From contig CANDBG010000007.1 in NCBI GenBank assembly GCA_947382875.1, positions 1-64,000 on the forward strand: 64,000 nt of DNA. Direction: 5' to 3'. This document shows, one piece after another, positions 23,616 to 32,219 of this stretch. A program made the translations under genes and the position numbers. Each line of letters opens with the position of its first letter. The first letter of the stretch is position 1. Below the pieces are notes generated by a model that saw only the letters and a program-made list of their open reading frames with translations, was not told the origin of the DNA and did not search any database. This DNA comes from an uncultured Oscillibacter sp. GTDB taxonomy: Bacteria > Bacillota > Clostridia > Oscillospirales > Oscillospiraceae.

Positions 23616-24491
23616 CTACAAATTGCTTTGTTCCCGGTTCAGCCAGCGGCGGAGACCGTTGCCAATGCTCGTTACGCTCAGCAGCGCCGCCGTCAGAAAG
23701 CCGCCCGGAATCAAAATCATCCACCATGCGCCGCTCAACAGCGCCTTCTCCGCCAGGGACAGCATACTTCCCCAGGAAATTACTTCCAGGGGCAGCCCCA
23801 GACCCAGAAAACTTAGGGTCGATTCCGTCAAAATGGCGCTCCGGAGGTTCATCACCACCATGAACAGAATCGACGGCAGCAGGTTCGGCGCAAGATGCCA
23901 GCGGAGAATGTGGAAAAAACCGCCTCCCATACACCGTGCCGCCGCAGCAAAACCGCTCTCCCGCAGCCGCAGAACTTCCGTACGCACGACTTTTGCAATT
24001 CCTGTCCAGCTTGTCGCGCCGATAACTATGGACAAACGGATGACGTTCGGTTTTCCCAACATCCCCTGGAGCAGGAGAACCAACAGCAGTCCCGGAATGC
24101 TTAACAGAATTTCCGTCAGACGCATGAGAAGGGTGTCCAGCCAGCGGGGGGCCAGGCCGCTCACTGCGCCGAACAAAATACCCGTCAGCGCCGAAATTCC
24201 CGCCGCGGCGAAGCCGATGAACAGCGAGATTCTGCCGCCGTACCAGATCATGGAAAAAATATCCCGGCCCATGGCGTCCGTGCCGAACCAAAACGCCTTG
24301 CCCGGCGGCAGACTTGTATGGGCAAGGTCCATATAAGCCGGGTCCTTCGGCAAAACCGGACAGAGACAGCCCAACAGCAATACCGCCAGAACGATCCAGG
24401 AAATAACCGGAATTTCCGGCAAAATTCGGATTGATGGTTCCGGCGGCGCTTCCTCCGGACGGGGCCCAACCAGCACAAACCGTTCATCCAA
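23616..24491 (-). CDS. ABC transporter permease, DppC/NikC type
   Basis: 291 residues with a short cytoplasmic N terminus, about six membrane helices, and the BPD inner-membrane loop (EVLRLRESGFAAAARCMGGG to HLAPNLLPSILF) that contacts the ATPases. GTDAMGRDIFS and STLSFLGLGLP are typical of DppC/OppC/NikC proteins. It overlaps the upstream permease by eight bases. As part of a five-gene importer joined to larEBC it most likely carries nickel or a nickel chelate; the substrate is inferred from context only. Confidence 0.9.
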   Translation of the reverse strand: MDERFVLVGPRPEEAPPEPSIRILPEIPVISWIVLAVLLLGCLCPVLPKDPAYMDLAHTSLPPGKAFWFGTDAMGRDIFSMIWYGGRISLFIGFAAAGISALTGILFGAVSGLAPRWLDTLLMRLTEILLSIPGLLLVLLLQGMLGKPNVIRLSIVIGATSWTGIAKVVRTEVLRLRESGFAAAARCMGGGFFHILRWHLAPNLLPSILFMVVMNLRSAILTESTLSFLGLGLPLEVISWGSMLSLAEKALLSGAWWMILIPGGFLTAALLSVTSIGNGLRRWLNREQSNL

Positions 24492-25482
24492 AATGATCCA
24501 CCTCCATCCCCCCGCCGGGCCGGATACGGGGATCGAGCCGTTCGTTGACCGCCTGCGCCAGCATCCCGCACAGCATAACTGCTCCGCCGGAAAACAGACA
24601 CAAAGCCATTAACAGGTATGTGTCCTGACAGCGGGCGCTTTCGTAGGACAACGCCCCCAGCCCTGGATACGAAAATACCGTCTCTGTCACGTAGGTTCCG
24701 CCCAGAATGTGGGGAACGGCAATTGCCATCATGCTGAAATACGGCGGCAGAATGTTCCGCAGGCAATGCCGCAGAAGAATCTGCCGGCGGTTCAGGCCCT
24801 TGGCCTTTGCCAGCAGAACATAATTTGCCCGTATTTCTTCCAGCAGCTTGTTGCGAATCATATACGCATAGTACCACAAATGGCTCAAAACCACAACCGT
24901 CAGCGGAAGGAGCAAATGAATCAGACGGTCTCCCCAATCGCGGGCCTTTCCAACCGCATACGCCCCGCTGCTGGGCAAAAGACGCAGCCAGACGGAGAAT
25001 ATCAAAATCAACGCCAGAGACAGCCAGAATTCCGGAATGCAGCTCGACAGAGCCCCCGCCCTGCACAGAAGACGATCCAATGGGCGGTCCTCGAAGCGGG
25101 CGCACAAAATGCCTAAAACCGGGGATAAAGCGAAAATTAACACAAATCCTGTTCCGCCCAGAAGCAGCGTGTTATTCAGCCGTTTTCCAATTATGTCCAG
25201 TACGTCCGTTTTGTATTTGTAGGACATCCCGAAGTCCCCCCGCAAGGCGTTCGACAGCCAGCGGAGATACTGCGTGTGAAGCGGGTCATACAGCCCAAGG
25301 CGTTCCTCGGCCTGAGTACGCTCTTCCGGCGTCAGCTTTTCCGCCCGTTCGCCGTAGTATGCAACCAGCGGGTCTCCTGGCGCAAGACGCGCCGCGTAAA
25401 ACACCGTCACGGACAACAGTAGCATACTTGCCAAAAACAGCAGCAATTTTTGCAGGCCATATAAAAAAGGATTCCGGCGCAT
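24484..25482 (-). CDS. ABC transporter permease, DppB/NikB type
   Basis: 332 residues with a first helix LLLFLASMLLLSVTVFYAARLAPGDP split by the DppB-typical PGDP motif, then the periplasmic loop (QAEERLGLYDPLHTQYLRWL, GDFGMSY) and five more helices with the EAA loop (YVLLAKAKGLNRRQILLRHCLRN). I start at ATG 25482, sharing one base with the stop of the upstream ATPase (TGATG) and preceded by GGAGG. The longer frame to 25713 lies wholly inside that gene. Confidence 0.92.
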   Translation of the reverse strand: MRRNPFLYGLQKLLLFLASMLLLSVTVFYAARLAPGDPLVAYYGERAEKLTPEERTQAEERLGLYDPLHTQYLRWLSNALRGDFGMSYKYKTDVLDIIGKRLNNTLLLGGTGFVLIFALSPVLGILCARFEDRPLDRLLCRAGALSSCIPEFWLSLALILIFSVWLRLLPSSGAYAVGKARDWGDRLIHLLLPLTVVVLSHLWYYAYMIRNKLLEEIRANYVLLAKAKGLNRRQILLRHCLRNILPPYFSMMAIAVPHILGGTYVTETVFSYPGLGALSYESARCQDTYLLMALCLFSGGAVMLCGMLAQAVNERLDPRIRPGGGMEVDHFG

Positions 25483-26369
25483 CAGCAGTCCTCCGTCAAT
25501 ACATAATGATCCGGCGCGAGCTCCCGCAGCGTGCCCGCCGTGGAGAATTCCCCGAATTCCACCGGCTTCCGCGCACGCTCCCGCCGGGGGTCCGGAGCCG
25601 GAACCGACGCTAAAAGCGCCTGCGTATAGGGATGCTTCGGGTCCGCAAACAACGCCCTTACCGGCGCAAGCTCCACGATTTTTCCATGGTACATCACCGC
25701 CGCCCGTCCGCACAGATACCGAACGACCGCCAGGTCGTGGGCGATGAACAAGAACGTAAAACCATGTTCCTCCTGCAAGTGGCGGAACAGGTTCAGGATT
25801 TGCGCCTGAATGGAAACGTCCAGGGAGGAAACCGGTTCATCCGCCACCAGAAATTCCGGCTCCATCGACAGTGACCGTGCAATCGCAACCCGCTGCCGCA
25901 TCCCCCCCGACAGCTCGGGCGGGTATTTGTCCAGATACGACGCATCCAGGCCGACGTAATGCAGCTGAAACGCCGCCTCCGCACGGTGCGACCCCCGCGG
26001 GGGCGTGACGCCGTGAATCACCATCGGTTCCGAAATGATGTCGGCCACTTTCATCCGCTGGTTGAGGCTTGACGTGGAATCCTGAAAAATAATCTGCCGC
26101 GCGGTTTGCAGATGTTTCCGGTTTTCCTGAAACTGCTTTTTGTCCCAAATGTCAATCCCCTGATAGTAAATTTTCCCGGCAGAGGGACGGATAAGATTCA
26201 TGATGCACCGCACCAGAGTGGATTTTCCGGAACCGGATTCCCCGACCAGCCCGAAAACCTCCCCCCGCCGGATTTGAAACGAAACGTCATCCACCGCCTG
26301 CAAAACCGTACGGCCCGGCAGCGGAAACCGGCAGGACACCCGCTGCACGTCCAGGAGAACTTCAGCCAT
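25482..26369 (-). CDS. ABC transporter ATPase, DppF/NikE type
   Basis: 295 residues. Walker A GESGSGKST, signature LSGGMRQRVAIARSL, Walker B FLVADEP and the switch His in FIAHDLAVVRYL are complete, with the oligopeptide-transporter C-terminal segment (HPYTQALLASVP). It overlaps the upstream ATPase by eight bases and pairs with it as a heterodimer energising the two permeases. Confidence 0.93.
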   Translation of the reverse strand: MAEVLLDVQRVSCRFPLPGRTVLQAVDDVSFQIRRGEVFGLVGESGSGKSTLVRCIMNLIRPSAGKIYYQGIDIWDKKQFQENRKHLQTARQIIFQDSTSSLNQRMKVADIISEPMVIHGVTPPRGSHRAEAAFQLHYVGLDASYLDKYPPELSGGMRQRVAIARSLSMEPEFLVADEPVSSLDVSIQAQILNLFRHLQEEHGFTFLFIAHDLAVVRYLCGRAAVMYHGKIVELAPVRALFADPKHPYTQALLASVPAPDPRRERARKPVEFGEFSTAGTLRELAPDHYVLTEDC

Positions 26370-27369
26370 AAAAACCGCCTTTCACCGGAGATTCCACCGG
26401 CGGCGCCCGTTCGTCCAACAGCCACGTCGCCGCGAAATGGGTTTCCGTTATTTGGAACATCGGAGGCGCTTCCTCGTAGTCAATTGCAAGCGCATAGCGG
26501 TTACGGGGCGCAAAGGCGTCGCCTTTGGGAGGATGCAGCAGGCTCGGGGGCGTACCGGGGATGGCATAAAGCGGTTCGCCCTCCCGTGCAAGGGACGGCA
26601 GCGCCAGCAGCAGCCCCCACGTGTAAGGATGACGCGGGTCATAGAAAATCTCCTCCACCGTCCCAATTTCCACGATTTTTCCGGCGTACATCACTGCCAC
26701 CCGGTCCGCCGCGCGGGCTACGACGCCTAAGTCATGCGAGACGAGAACCGTTGCCGTACCAAGGGTCTGCTGGATTTCCCGCAGAAGGTCCAATATCTGT
26801 GCCTGAACGGTTACATCCAAGGCCGTCGTAGGTTCGTCAGCAAACAGAATCTTCGGCTCCGACGCCAGCGCCGCCGCCATAACACACCGCTGCCGCATTC
26901 CGCCGGAGAGCTGATGCGGATATAACTGCGCCTTTTCCGGCGTCAGCCCCACCAGCGTCAGCAGGCTTTCCACCCGGCAGCGGACCTCTGTCCCTGCCGC
27001 CCGCGGACGGTGAACCCGGACGGCCTCCGCAATCTGCCGCCCTGCAGGAATGGTGGGATTCAACGCCGTCATCGGGTCCTGAAACACCATGGAGAATAAA
27101 CGGCCGCGCAGCTTTTGCATTTCACGCTCGGAAAGAGATGTAATGTCCATGCCATCCGCGTGAATGCTTCCGCTTTTGATCTGCGCCGTGACCGGCAGGA
27201 GCTTCAAAATGCTCTTGCAAAGCACGCTCTTTCCGCAGCCAGACTCCCCGACAATCGCCAGCACTTCCCCCGCTTTTACCGAAAACGATACATCTCGTAC
27301 CGCCTCCACTTCCCCCTGAGGCGTCCGGAAGCTCACGGACAGATTTTTCACATTCAAAAGTTCCGGCAT
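26362..27369 (-). CDS. ABC transporter ATPase, DppD/NikD type
   Basis: 335 residues. Walker A GESGCGKSV, Q-loop VFQDPMTALNP, signature LSGGMRQRCVMAAAL, Walker B ILFADEPTTALD and VSHDLGVVARAAD, followed by the oligopeptide-transporter C-terminal domain. That domain usually holds cysteines for an iron-sulfur site in DppD proteins; I see none clearly placed here. The gene begins four bases after the binding-protein stop. Confidence 0.93.
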   Translation of the reverse strand: MPELLNVKNLSVSFRTPQGEVEAVRDVSFSVKAGEVLAIVGESGCGKSVLCKSILKLLPVTAQIKSGSIHADGMDITSLSEREMQKLRGRLFSMVFQDPMTALNPTIPAGRQIAEAVRVHRPRAAGTEVRCRVESLLTLVGLTPEKAQLYPHQLSGGMRQRCVMAAALASEPKILFADEPTTALDVTVQAQILDLLREIQQTLGTATVLVSHDLGVVARAADRVAVMYAGKIVEIGTVEEIFYDPRHPYTWGLLLALPSLAREGEPLYAIPGTPPSLLHPPKGDAFAPRNRYALAIDYEEAPPMFQITETHFAATWLLDERAPPVESPVKGGFYG

Positions 27370-27373
27370 AACA

Positions 27374-28930
27374 TTATTTTTTCAGGGTCCAGTCGGTGAT
27401 GTTCCAGAAAATCCCGACGCCATGATGTCCCATTACGGTATCTTCCGAAATGCCCTCCAGGCCGGACACGGCTACATAATCCGCATCCACGTAGCAGAGG
27501 AAGGCAAATGCCGGGTCATCTGCAAGCGCCGTTTGAAATTGGGCGTACGCGGCGGCCCGGACGGCGGGATCGTCGGAACGGCGGGCCTCCGTCAGATATT
27601 GGTCCACCAAAGGGTTTGAATAGCCGGAGTAATTGGCGCCCTTGTCCGTGCCAAACACCTTGTAGGTATGACTGTCGGCGTCAAAGGGACTCCCCCAGCC
27701 AATCAGATACGCCATTTGTCCCGCCCAGTCCACACGGACCGGAACTTCGACGGTGCAGTCAACGCCCACCGCTTGCAGCTGCTGGGCCGCCGCCTGCGCC
27801 ATATCCAGACGTACCTGATCCCCTGCGCCGGTGCTCAGGACAAACCCGATTTTTTCCCCGTTCCGATAGTAAAAGCCGTCTGACTCTTTGGTGCAGCCCG
27901 CCGCTTGAAGAAGCTGTTCCGATTTCGCGGGGTTGTAGTCGTAATGCTCAACGGCTTCGTTGTTGTAAATATTGCGCTGCAAAGGGCCGTAGGCCGTCGC
28001 CCCGCGCCCCAGAAGTACCGCGTCCAAAATCGCCTGACGGTCCAGCGCATAGCAGATTGCGGGAATCAAATCCCGGTTTTCCGTCCAGTAGTCGTTGCGG
28101 AAATTGAACAGAATCCCACGATAATCCGACGTTTTCATCTCGTAGATATTCCAGCCCTCCCGGCCCCGAAACGCCTCCGTATCCTTGGGTGTCAGCAGAG
28201 CCAGATCCAGCTCGCCCGTCTGCATCTGGAGCGCCTTGGCGTTGCTGTCCGGAACGATTTTGAAGATCACCATATCAATTTGCGCGGGCGTCCGGAAGTA
28301 ATCCTCGTTTTTTACCAGCGTGATCGTCTGCCCTTCGTCCCAGCTTTCCAGCTTATAGGGACCTGTACCGACGGGATGGCGGAAAAAGTCCGAGGTCTGC
28401 CAGTCTTCTCCCTCCAGGAGATGCTTCGGAAGCACCGGCATGGTCATGTAGTCCAGAAAGGCTGCGTTCGGCGCGTCCAGGCGGAAGGAAATCGTATGAT
28501 CATTTTCGACCGCAATCTCCAAAACGTCCTCAAAATCCGGCGCGTTTTCCGACGCGTTTTCCGGATTCATGATCGCCTCGATGGTGAAGCGCACGTCTTC
28601 TGCGGTAAAGGGCTCGCCGTCGTGCCAGGTGACGCCTTCCTCCAGCGTGAACGTATAGGTACAGGTTTCCGCGTCGAAGGTCCACGAGACGGCCAGCCCC
28701 GGCACGACTTGATTTTTACCATTGTGAGCCATCAGGCCGTTGAACAGCAGAAGATTGATTTCCCCATGTTCATCCATGGCGGGGTTGATGCGGGTATAGT
28801 CGCCGCTGCCGTACACCAGAACGGACGGTTCCACAGAATCCGGAGCGTCATCGGGCGCGGCGCTTTGACCGCAGGAGGTCAGGGCCAGCAGGCATGCCAG
28901 GAGCAAAAGCAGTATGGCTGTTTTCTTCAT
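27374..28930 (-). CDS. Nickel/peptide-type ABC transporter substrate-binding lipoprotein
   Basis: 518 residues, SBP_bac_5 (OppA/DppA/NikA) family. A lipoprotein signal ends at LLALTSC (Cys20). Conserved family features include the N-terminal INPAMDEHGEI, LVVPG-like VVPGLAVSW, TWHDGEPFTAEDVRFTI and VGTGPYKLESW. The protein is first in the operon that ends with larE-larB-larC, so nickel or a nickel-chelator complex is the best guess for its ligand, but nothing in the sequence proves it. Acts outside the membrane, handing substrate to the DppBC-like permeases. Expression is probably set by the leader at 28971-29090. Confidence 0.88.
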   Translation of the reverse strand: MKKTAILLLLLACLLALTSCGQSAAPDDAPDSVEPSVLVYGSGDYTRINPAMDEHGEINLLLFNGLMAHNGKNQVVPGLAVSWTFDAETCTYTFTLEEGVTWHDGEPFTAEDVRFTIEAIMNPENASENAPDFEDVLEIAVENDHTISFRLDAPNAAFLDYMTMPVLPKHLLEGEDWQTSDFFRHPVGTGPYKLESWDEGQTITLVKNEDYFRTPAQIDMVIFKIVPDSNAKALQMQTGELDLALLTPKDTEAFRGREGWNIYEMKTSDYRGILFNFRNDYWTENRDLIPAICYALDRQAILDAVLLGRGATAYGPLQRNIYNNEAVEHYDYNPAKSEQLLQAAGCTKESDGFYYRNGEKIGFVLSTGAGDQVRLDMAQAAAQQLQAVGVDCTVEVPVRVDWAGQMAYLIGWGSPFDADSHTYKVFGTDKGANYSGYSNPLVDQYLTEARRSDDPAVRAAAYAQFQTALADDPAFAFLCYVDADYVAVSGLEGISEDTVMGHHGVGIFWNITDWTLKK

Positions 28931-28970
28931 GGTTCCAATTTCCTTTCACCGTTTGCGGCCGCCAAGGAGC

Positions 28971-29090
28971 AAAAAAAGCATACGGTTTTTCGCATGAAAA
29001 ACCGTATGCCTTCTGGCATACCTTTCGGCGGGTCCTTGCACTTGGAACGGAGCTTTCTGGCTCCTCTTGTTTGCTTCCTGCAAACAGTAT
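28971..29090 (-). promoter_or_regulatory. Structured leader / riboswitch candidate of the lar operon
   Basis: Reading 5' to 3' on the minus strand: hairpin TGTTTGC/GCAAACA (29068-29086), hairpin GGAGC/GCTCC (29049-29064), an unpaired conserved-looking stretch (AAGGACCCGCCGAAAGG, near 29020-29040), then GTATGCC (29015-29021) which can pair with GGCATAC (29004-29010). That last strand is also the start of an intrinsic terminator, GCATACGG..CCGTATGC (28978-29009), ending in seven Ts. The two pairings exclude each other, as in transcriptional riboswitches. I cannot match it to a known class. Confidence 0.6.
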
Positions 29091-29096
29091 GGCGTT

Positions 29097-29125
29097 ATTA
29101 TACCGGAATCATCGGGTTTTGTCAA
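29097..29125 (-). promoter_or_regulatory. lar/ABC operon promoter
   Basis: On the minus strand TTGACA (29120-29125), a 17-bp spacer and TATAAT (29097-29102): a perfect consensus. The -35 box lies inside the last codons of the upstream methyltransferase gene. Transcription should start near 29090, leaving a 160-nt leader. Confidence 0.85.
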
Positions 29126-30281
29126 GATGCGCGTCGGGAAAAAGGAGATGGTAGAGCATCGGGGAAAAGTGAAATTGCTCCATAAGCTGTTTTGCCTCTT
29201 CCAGCATCCGGTCCCGGCGGAGCTTCGGCGCATAGCCCTTGTATACCGCCCGAATCAACAGATTCTTCGGTGTGCTGGCGAAATCGATAAACTCCAAAAT
29301 CTGGGTTTTATAGCCGCAGTATTCCAGCAGGTTCGCGCGAATGGCGTCCGTGGACAACGCCGCAAAACGTTCCTGCACAATTCCATAGCGCGACAGAATC
29401 GGCAGCGTTTGGGGCTTCATCTGACGGTTCAGCTCGTGCTGACAGCAGGGTACTGAAAAGATCATTTTCGCTTTCCACTGAACCGCATTGAACAAGGCGT
29501 AATCCGTAGCCGTGTCACAGGCGTGGAGCGTCATGACGATATCCACGTCAAATGGAGCCTTATAACCATTGATGTCCCCCAGCTCAAAGCGGAGATTCTG
29601 ATACCCGTACCGCTCCGCCGCGGCGTTACACTTTTCGATCACGTCCGCTTTCAAATCAAGACCTACGATATTGGCCTCGATTCCTTTGATTTTCGTGAGG
29701 TAGTAATAGACGATAAACGTCAGGTAGGATTTCCCGCAGCCAAAGTCAATGACGTTTACCGACGGCGCATGCAAATCCTTCACCGCGTCATCAAGGATCT
29801 CCAAATATCGGTTGATCTGACGGTATTTATCATACATGGCGTTTACGATTTTGCCCTCTTTGGTAAATATCCCCATGTCAACCAGCGGCAGTATCCCGGC
29901 GTCGGCTTTCAGAAGATAGTTTTTCTCCCGGTTGTGCCCGGCGGACGCTGCCGCGCACGCCTCCTGCAGGGCCCGGCGCTGGAAGGTACAGCGTCCCTTT
30001 CGGGAAACCCGGATCATATATTCATACTGGCTGTCCCAGGCGTTGAATTGCAGAAAGCCATCCTCCATCAAACGCTGACAGGTCTCCGAAAACGCGGAAA
30101 CCGGGACATTTTCATGAAAAACCTGCTTTTCCGTATACTTGCTGAACTGATACTTGTCGCCCTTCCGCTCCACTGCAACCTTTTTCAGCGCCGACGCTTT
30201 CCCCGCCGGCTTGCTCAGCACCGCCCTGACGGCATCGCCCTCTGGAATTCGCGCAAGGTGTTCCTTTAATCCGTCCATCAT
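29109..30281 (-). CDS. SAM-dependent methyltransferase
   Basis: About 390 residues. The C-terminal half is a Rossmann methyltransferase domain: VIDFGCGKSYLTF is the SAM-binding motif I, IVGLDLKADVIEKC motif II, and LHACDTATDYAL with VPCCQHELNRQ resembles the class of cytosolic methyltransferases that includes the METTL25/RRNAD1-like group. The N-terminal half (about 1-170) is a helical/RNA-binding-like region that I do not recognise. AGGGGAG lies nine bases before the ATG pair at 30281. The substrate is unknown, RNA or protein. Its 3' end overlaps the lar promoter. Confidence 0.78.
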   Translation of the reverse strand: MMDGLKEHLARIPEGDAVRAVLSKPAGKASALKKVAVERKGDKYQFSKYTEKQVFHENVPVSAFSETCQRLMEDGFLQFNAWDSQYEYMIRVSRKGRCTFQRRALQEACAAASAGHNREKNYLLKADAGILPLVDMGIFTKEGKIVNAMYDKYRQINRYLEILDDAVKDLHAPSVNVIDFGCGKSYLTFIVYYYLTKIKGIEANIVGLDLKADVIEKCNAAAERYGYQNLRFELGDINGYKAPFDVDIVMTLHACDTATDYALFNAVQWKAKMIFSVPCCQHELNRQMKPQTLPILSRYGIVQERFAALSTDAIRANLLEYCGYKTQILEFIDFASTPKNLLIRAVYKGYAPKLRRDRMLEEAKQLMEQFHFSPMLYHLLFPDAHLDKTR

Positions 30282-30376
30282 GTTACGCATCTCCCCTGAA
30301 GCCAGATTTTCACCGTGCCGAAAGTATAACACCAATTTCCAACACATTCAACCCTGAATCGAAATGCGCTTTCTTC

Positions 30377-30405
30377 TTGTATTTTTTTGCAAAATATCGT
30401 ATGAT
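30377..30405 (+). promoter_or_regulatory. Promoter of the nucleoside kinase gene
   Basis: TTGTAT at 30377-30382, 17-bp spacer, TATGAT at 30400-30405, followed by an 80-nt leader to an AAAGGAGG site. Confidence 0.6.
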
Positions 30406-30485
30406 AAGAGAGAACCCACGCACGCGCATCCCCCGGCAGAACCATTCCTCACCAAATACATAAAATACACAAAGGAGGCCATCCC

Positions 30486-32156
30486 ATGGAAGAAAAAACT
30501 ATGTTCAACGTGACCGTGGACGGCGAGGTACATACCTACCCTCGCGGAACATCCTATCAGACCATTGCCGCGGACTTTCAGGACCGCGTTCCCTGTGACA
30601 TCCTGCTGGTCAACCGGGACGGAAAACTTTGCGAGCTCCATAAGGTTCTGGACCGGGACTGCTCCCTCAGGATGGTCACCGCCCTGGATAAACCCGGCTT
30701 TCAGACCTACGAGCGCAGCACGGTCTTTCTGATGCTGAAAGCCTTCTACGATGTGGCAGGCCGGGAAAACGTGGAACGCATTTCGGTCGAATACTCTTTA
30801 AGCAGCGCACTCTTTATTCTGGCGCGCGGTAATTTTACGCTGGACCAGGCGCTCCTGAACCGCGTCGAAGCCCGTATGCGGGAGCTGTCCGCCCTGGCGC
30901 TGCCCATCGAAAAACATTCCGTCAACACCGACGATGCTATGGAGATTTTCCGTCAGAACCGCCTGATTCACAAGGCGCAGCTCCTTAGCTTCCGCGTCAA
31001 CTCTCACGTCAACATCTATTCCCTTGACGGCTTTGTGAACTACTTCTACGGCTACATGGCCCCCAATACGAGCTATATCAAATGCTTCGGCCTGGAGCTG
31101 TTTGAAAACGGCTTTGTGCTCCGTCTGCCCGCGCAAAAGGACCCCCGTCAGCTGGGAGAATTCCGGCCCTCGAAAAAGGTTTTTCATGAGCTTTATCAAT
31201 CCACTCTGCGTTCCCAGGCCCTCAACGCCTCCAACGTGGCGGAGCTGAACACCACAATCGCGCAGGGCAATGCCACACCGCTCATTCTGGCGCATGAAGC
31301 CGTGATGGAAAAGAAAATCGGTGACATCGCCGCGGAAATTGCCGCCCGGAGGGAAGTGCGCTTCGTCATGATCGCAGGACCTTCCTCCTCCGGCAAAACC
31401 ACCTTTTCCCATCGGCTCTCCACCCAGCTGCGCGCCTGCGGTCTGCGGCCTTACGCCATCGCAACGGATAACTACTTCAAAAACCGCGAGGACACGCCCA
31501 GAGATGAAAACGGTCAGTACGATTTCGAAGGCTTAGGGGCCATGGATGTGGCACAGTTCAACGCGGACATGGTTCGGCTTTTGAACGGCGAAACCGTCGA
31601 CATTCCGGTTTTCAACTTCAAAAAAGGCGCGCGGGAATACAACGGCAATTTCCTTTCCCTGGGACCGGAAGATGTGCTCGTTATTGAGGGCATTCACTGC
31701 CTGAACGACCAGTTTACCCACTCCCTGCCCAAAGAGAGCAAGTACAAAATTTACATCAGCTGTCTCACCACGCTCAACATCGACGACCATAACCGTATCC
31801 CGACCACCGACGCCCGTCTTCTGCGGCGCATCGAGCGCGACGCCCGTACCCGCGGGTACAGCGCCCAGGCGACCATCAAAATGTGGCCGTCGGTCCGGCG
31901 GGGCGAGGAAAACAATATTTTCCCCTTCCAGGACAGCGCTGACATGATCTTCAACTCGGCTCTCATCTACGAAACCGCCCTGCTGAAACCGTATGTACAG
32001 CCGCTGCTGTTCGGCGTTCCTCGCGACAGCGACGAATATATTGAGGCAAAACGACTGCTCAAATTCCTCAATTACTTCCTGCCAATCCCCGCCGACAACA
32101 TCCCCAAAACGTCCCTCATGCGGGAGTTTATCGGCGGTGGCTGCTACCACGTCTGA
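30486..32156 (+). CDS. Uridine kinase-like nucleoside kinase with N-terminal TGS/ThrRS-like part
   Basis: 556 residues. The N-terminal 60 residues look like a TGS domain and the next 180 (with HKAQLL, NSHVNIYSLDGF and GFVLRLP) resemble the threonyl-tRNA synthetase editing-type region; the C-terminal part is a phosphoribulokinase/uridine kinase domain with P-loop GPSSSGKTTFSHR, YAIATDNYFKNR and VLVIEGIHCLND. This arrangement is common in Firmicutes and Thermotoga as a nucleoside or uridine kinase. AAAGGAGG precedes the ATG. It stands alone between a divergent methyltransferase and a convergent TRAP operon. The exact nucleoside is not shown by the sequence. Confidence 0.88.
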   Translation: MEEKTMFNVTVDGEVHTYPRGTSYQTIAADFQDRVPCDILLVNRDGKLCELHKVLDRDCSLRMVTALDKPGFQTYERSTVFLMLKAFYDVAGRENVERISVEYSLSSALFILARGNFTLDQALLNRVEARMRELSALALPIEKHSVNTDDAMEIFRQNRLIHKAQLLSFRVNSHVNIYSLDGFVNYFYGYMAPNTSYIKCFGLELFENGFVLRLPAQKDPRQLGEFRPSKKVFHELYQSTLRSQALNASNVAELNTTIAQGNATPLILAHEAVMEKKIGDIAAEIAARREVRFVMIAGPSSSGKTTFSHRLSTQLRACGLRPYAIATDNYFKNREDTPRDENGQYDFEGLGAMDVAQFNADMVRLLNGETVDIPVFNFKKGAREYNGNFLSLGPEDVLVIEGIHCLNDQFTHSLPKESKYKIYISCLTTLNIDDHNRIPTTDARLLRRIERDARTRGYSAQATIKMWPSVRRGEENNIFPFQDSADMIFNSALIYETALLKPYVQPLLFGVPRDSDEYIEAKRLLKFLNYFLPIPADNIPKTSLMREFIGGGCYHV

Positions 32157-32186
32157 CCGTAAAAAACGCCGCCCCAAACAAAAACC

Positions 32187-32214
32187 AGCCGCCGGGAAAT
32201 CCCCGGCGGCTGGT
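32187..32214. terminator. Bidirectional terminator between nucleoside kinase and dctM
   Basis: CAGCCGCCGGG pairs with CCCGGCGGCTG around AAATC-type loop bases; A-rich on the left and CTGCTTTAT on the right. It separates the convergent kinase and TRAP genes. Confidence 0.7.
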
Positions 32215-32219
32215 CTGCT

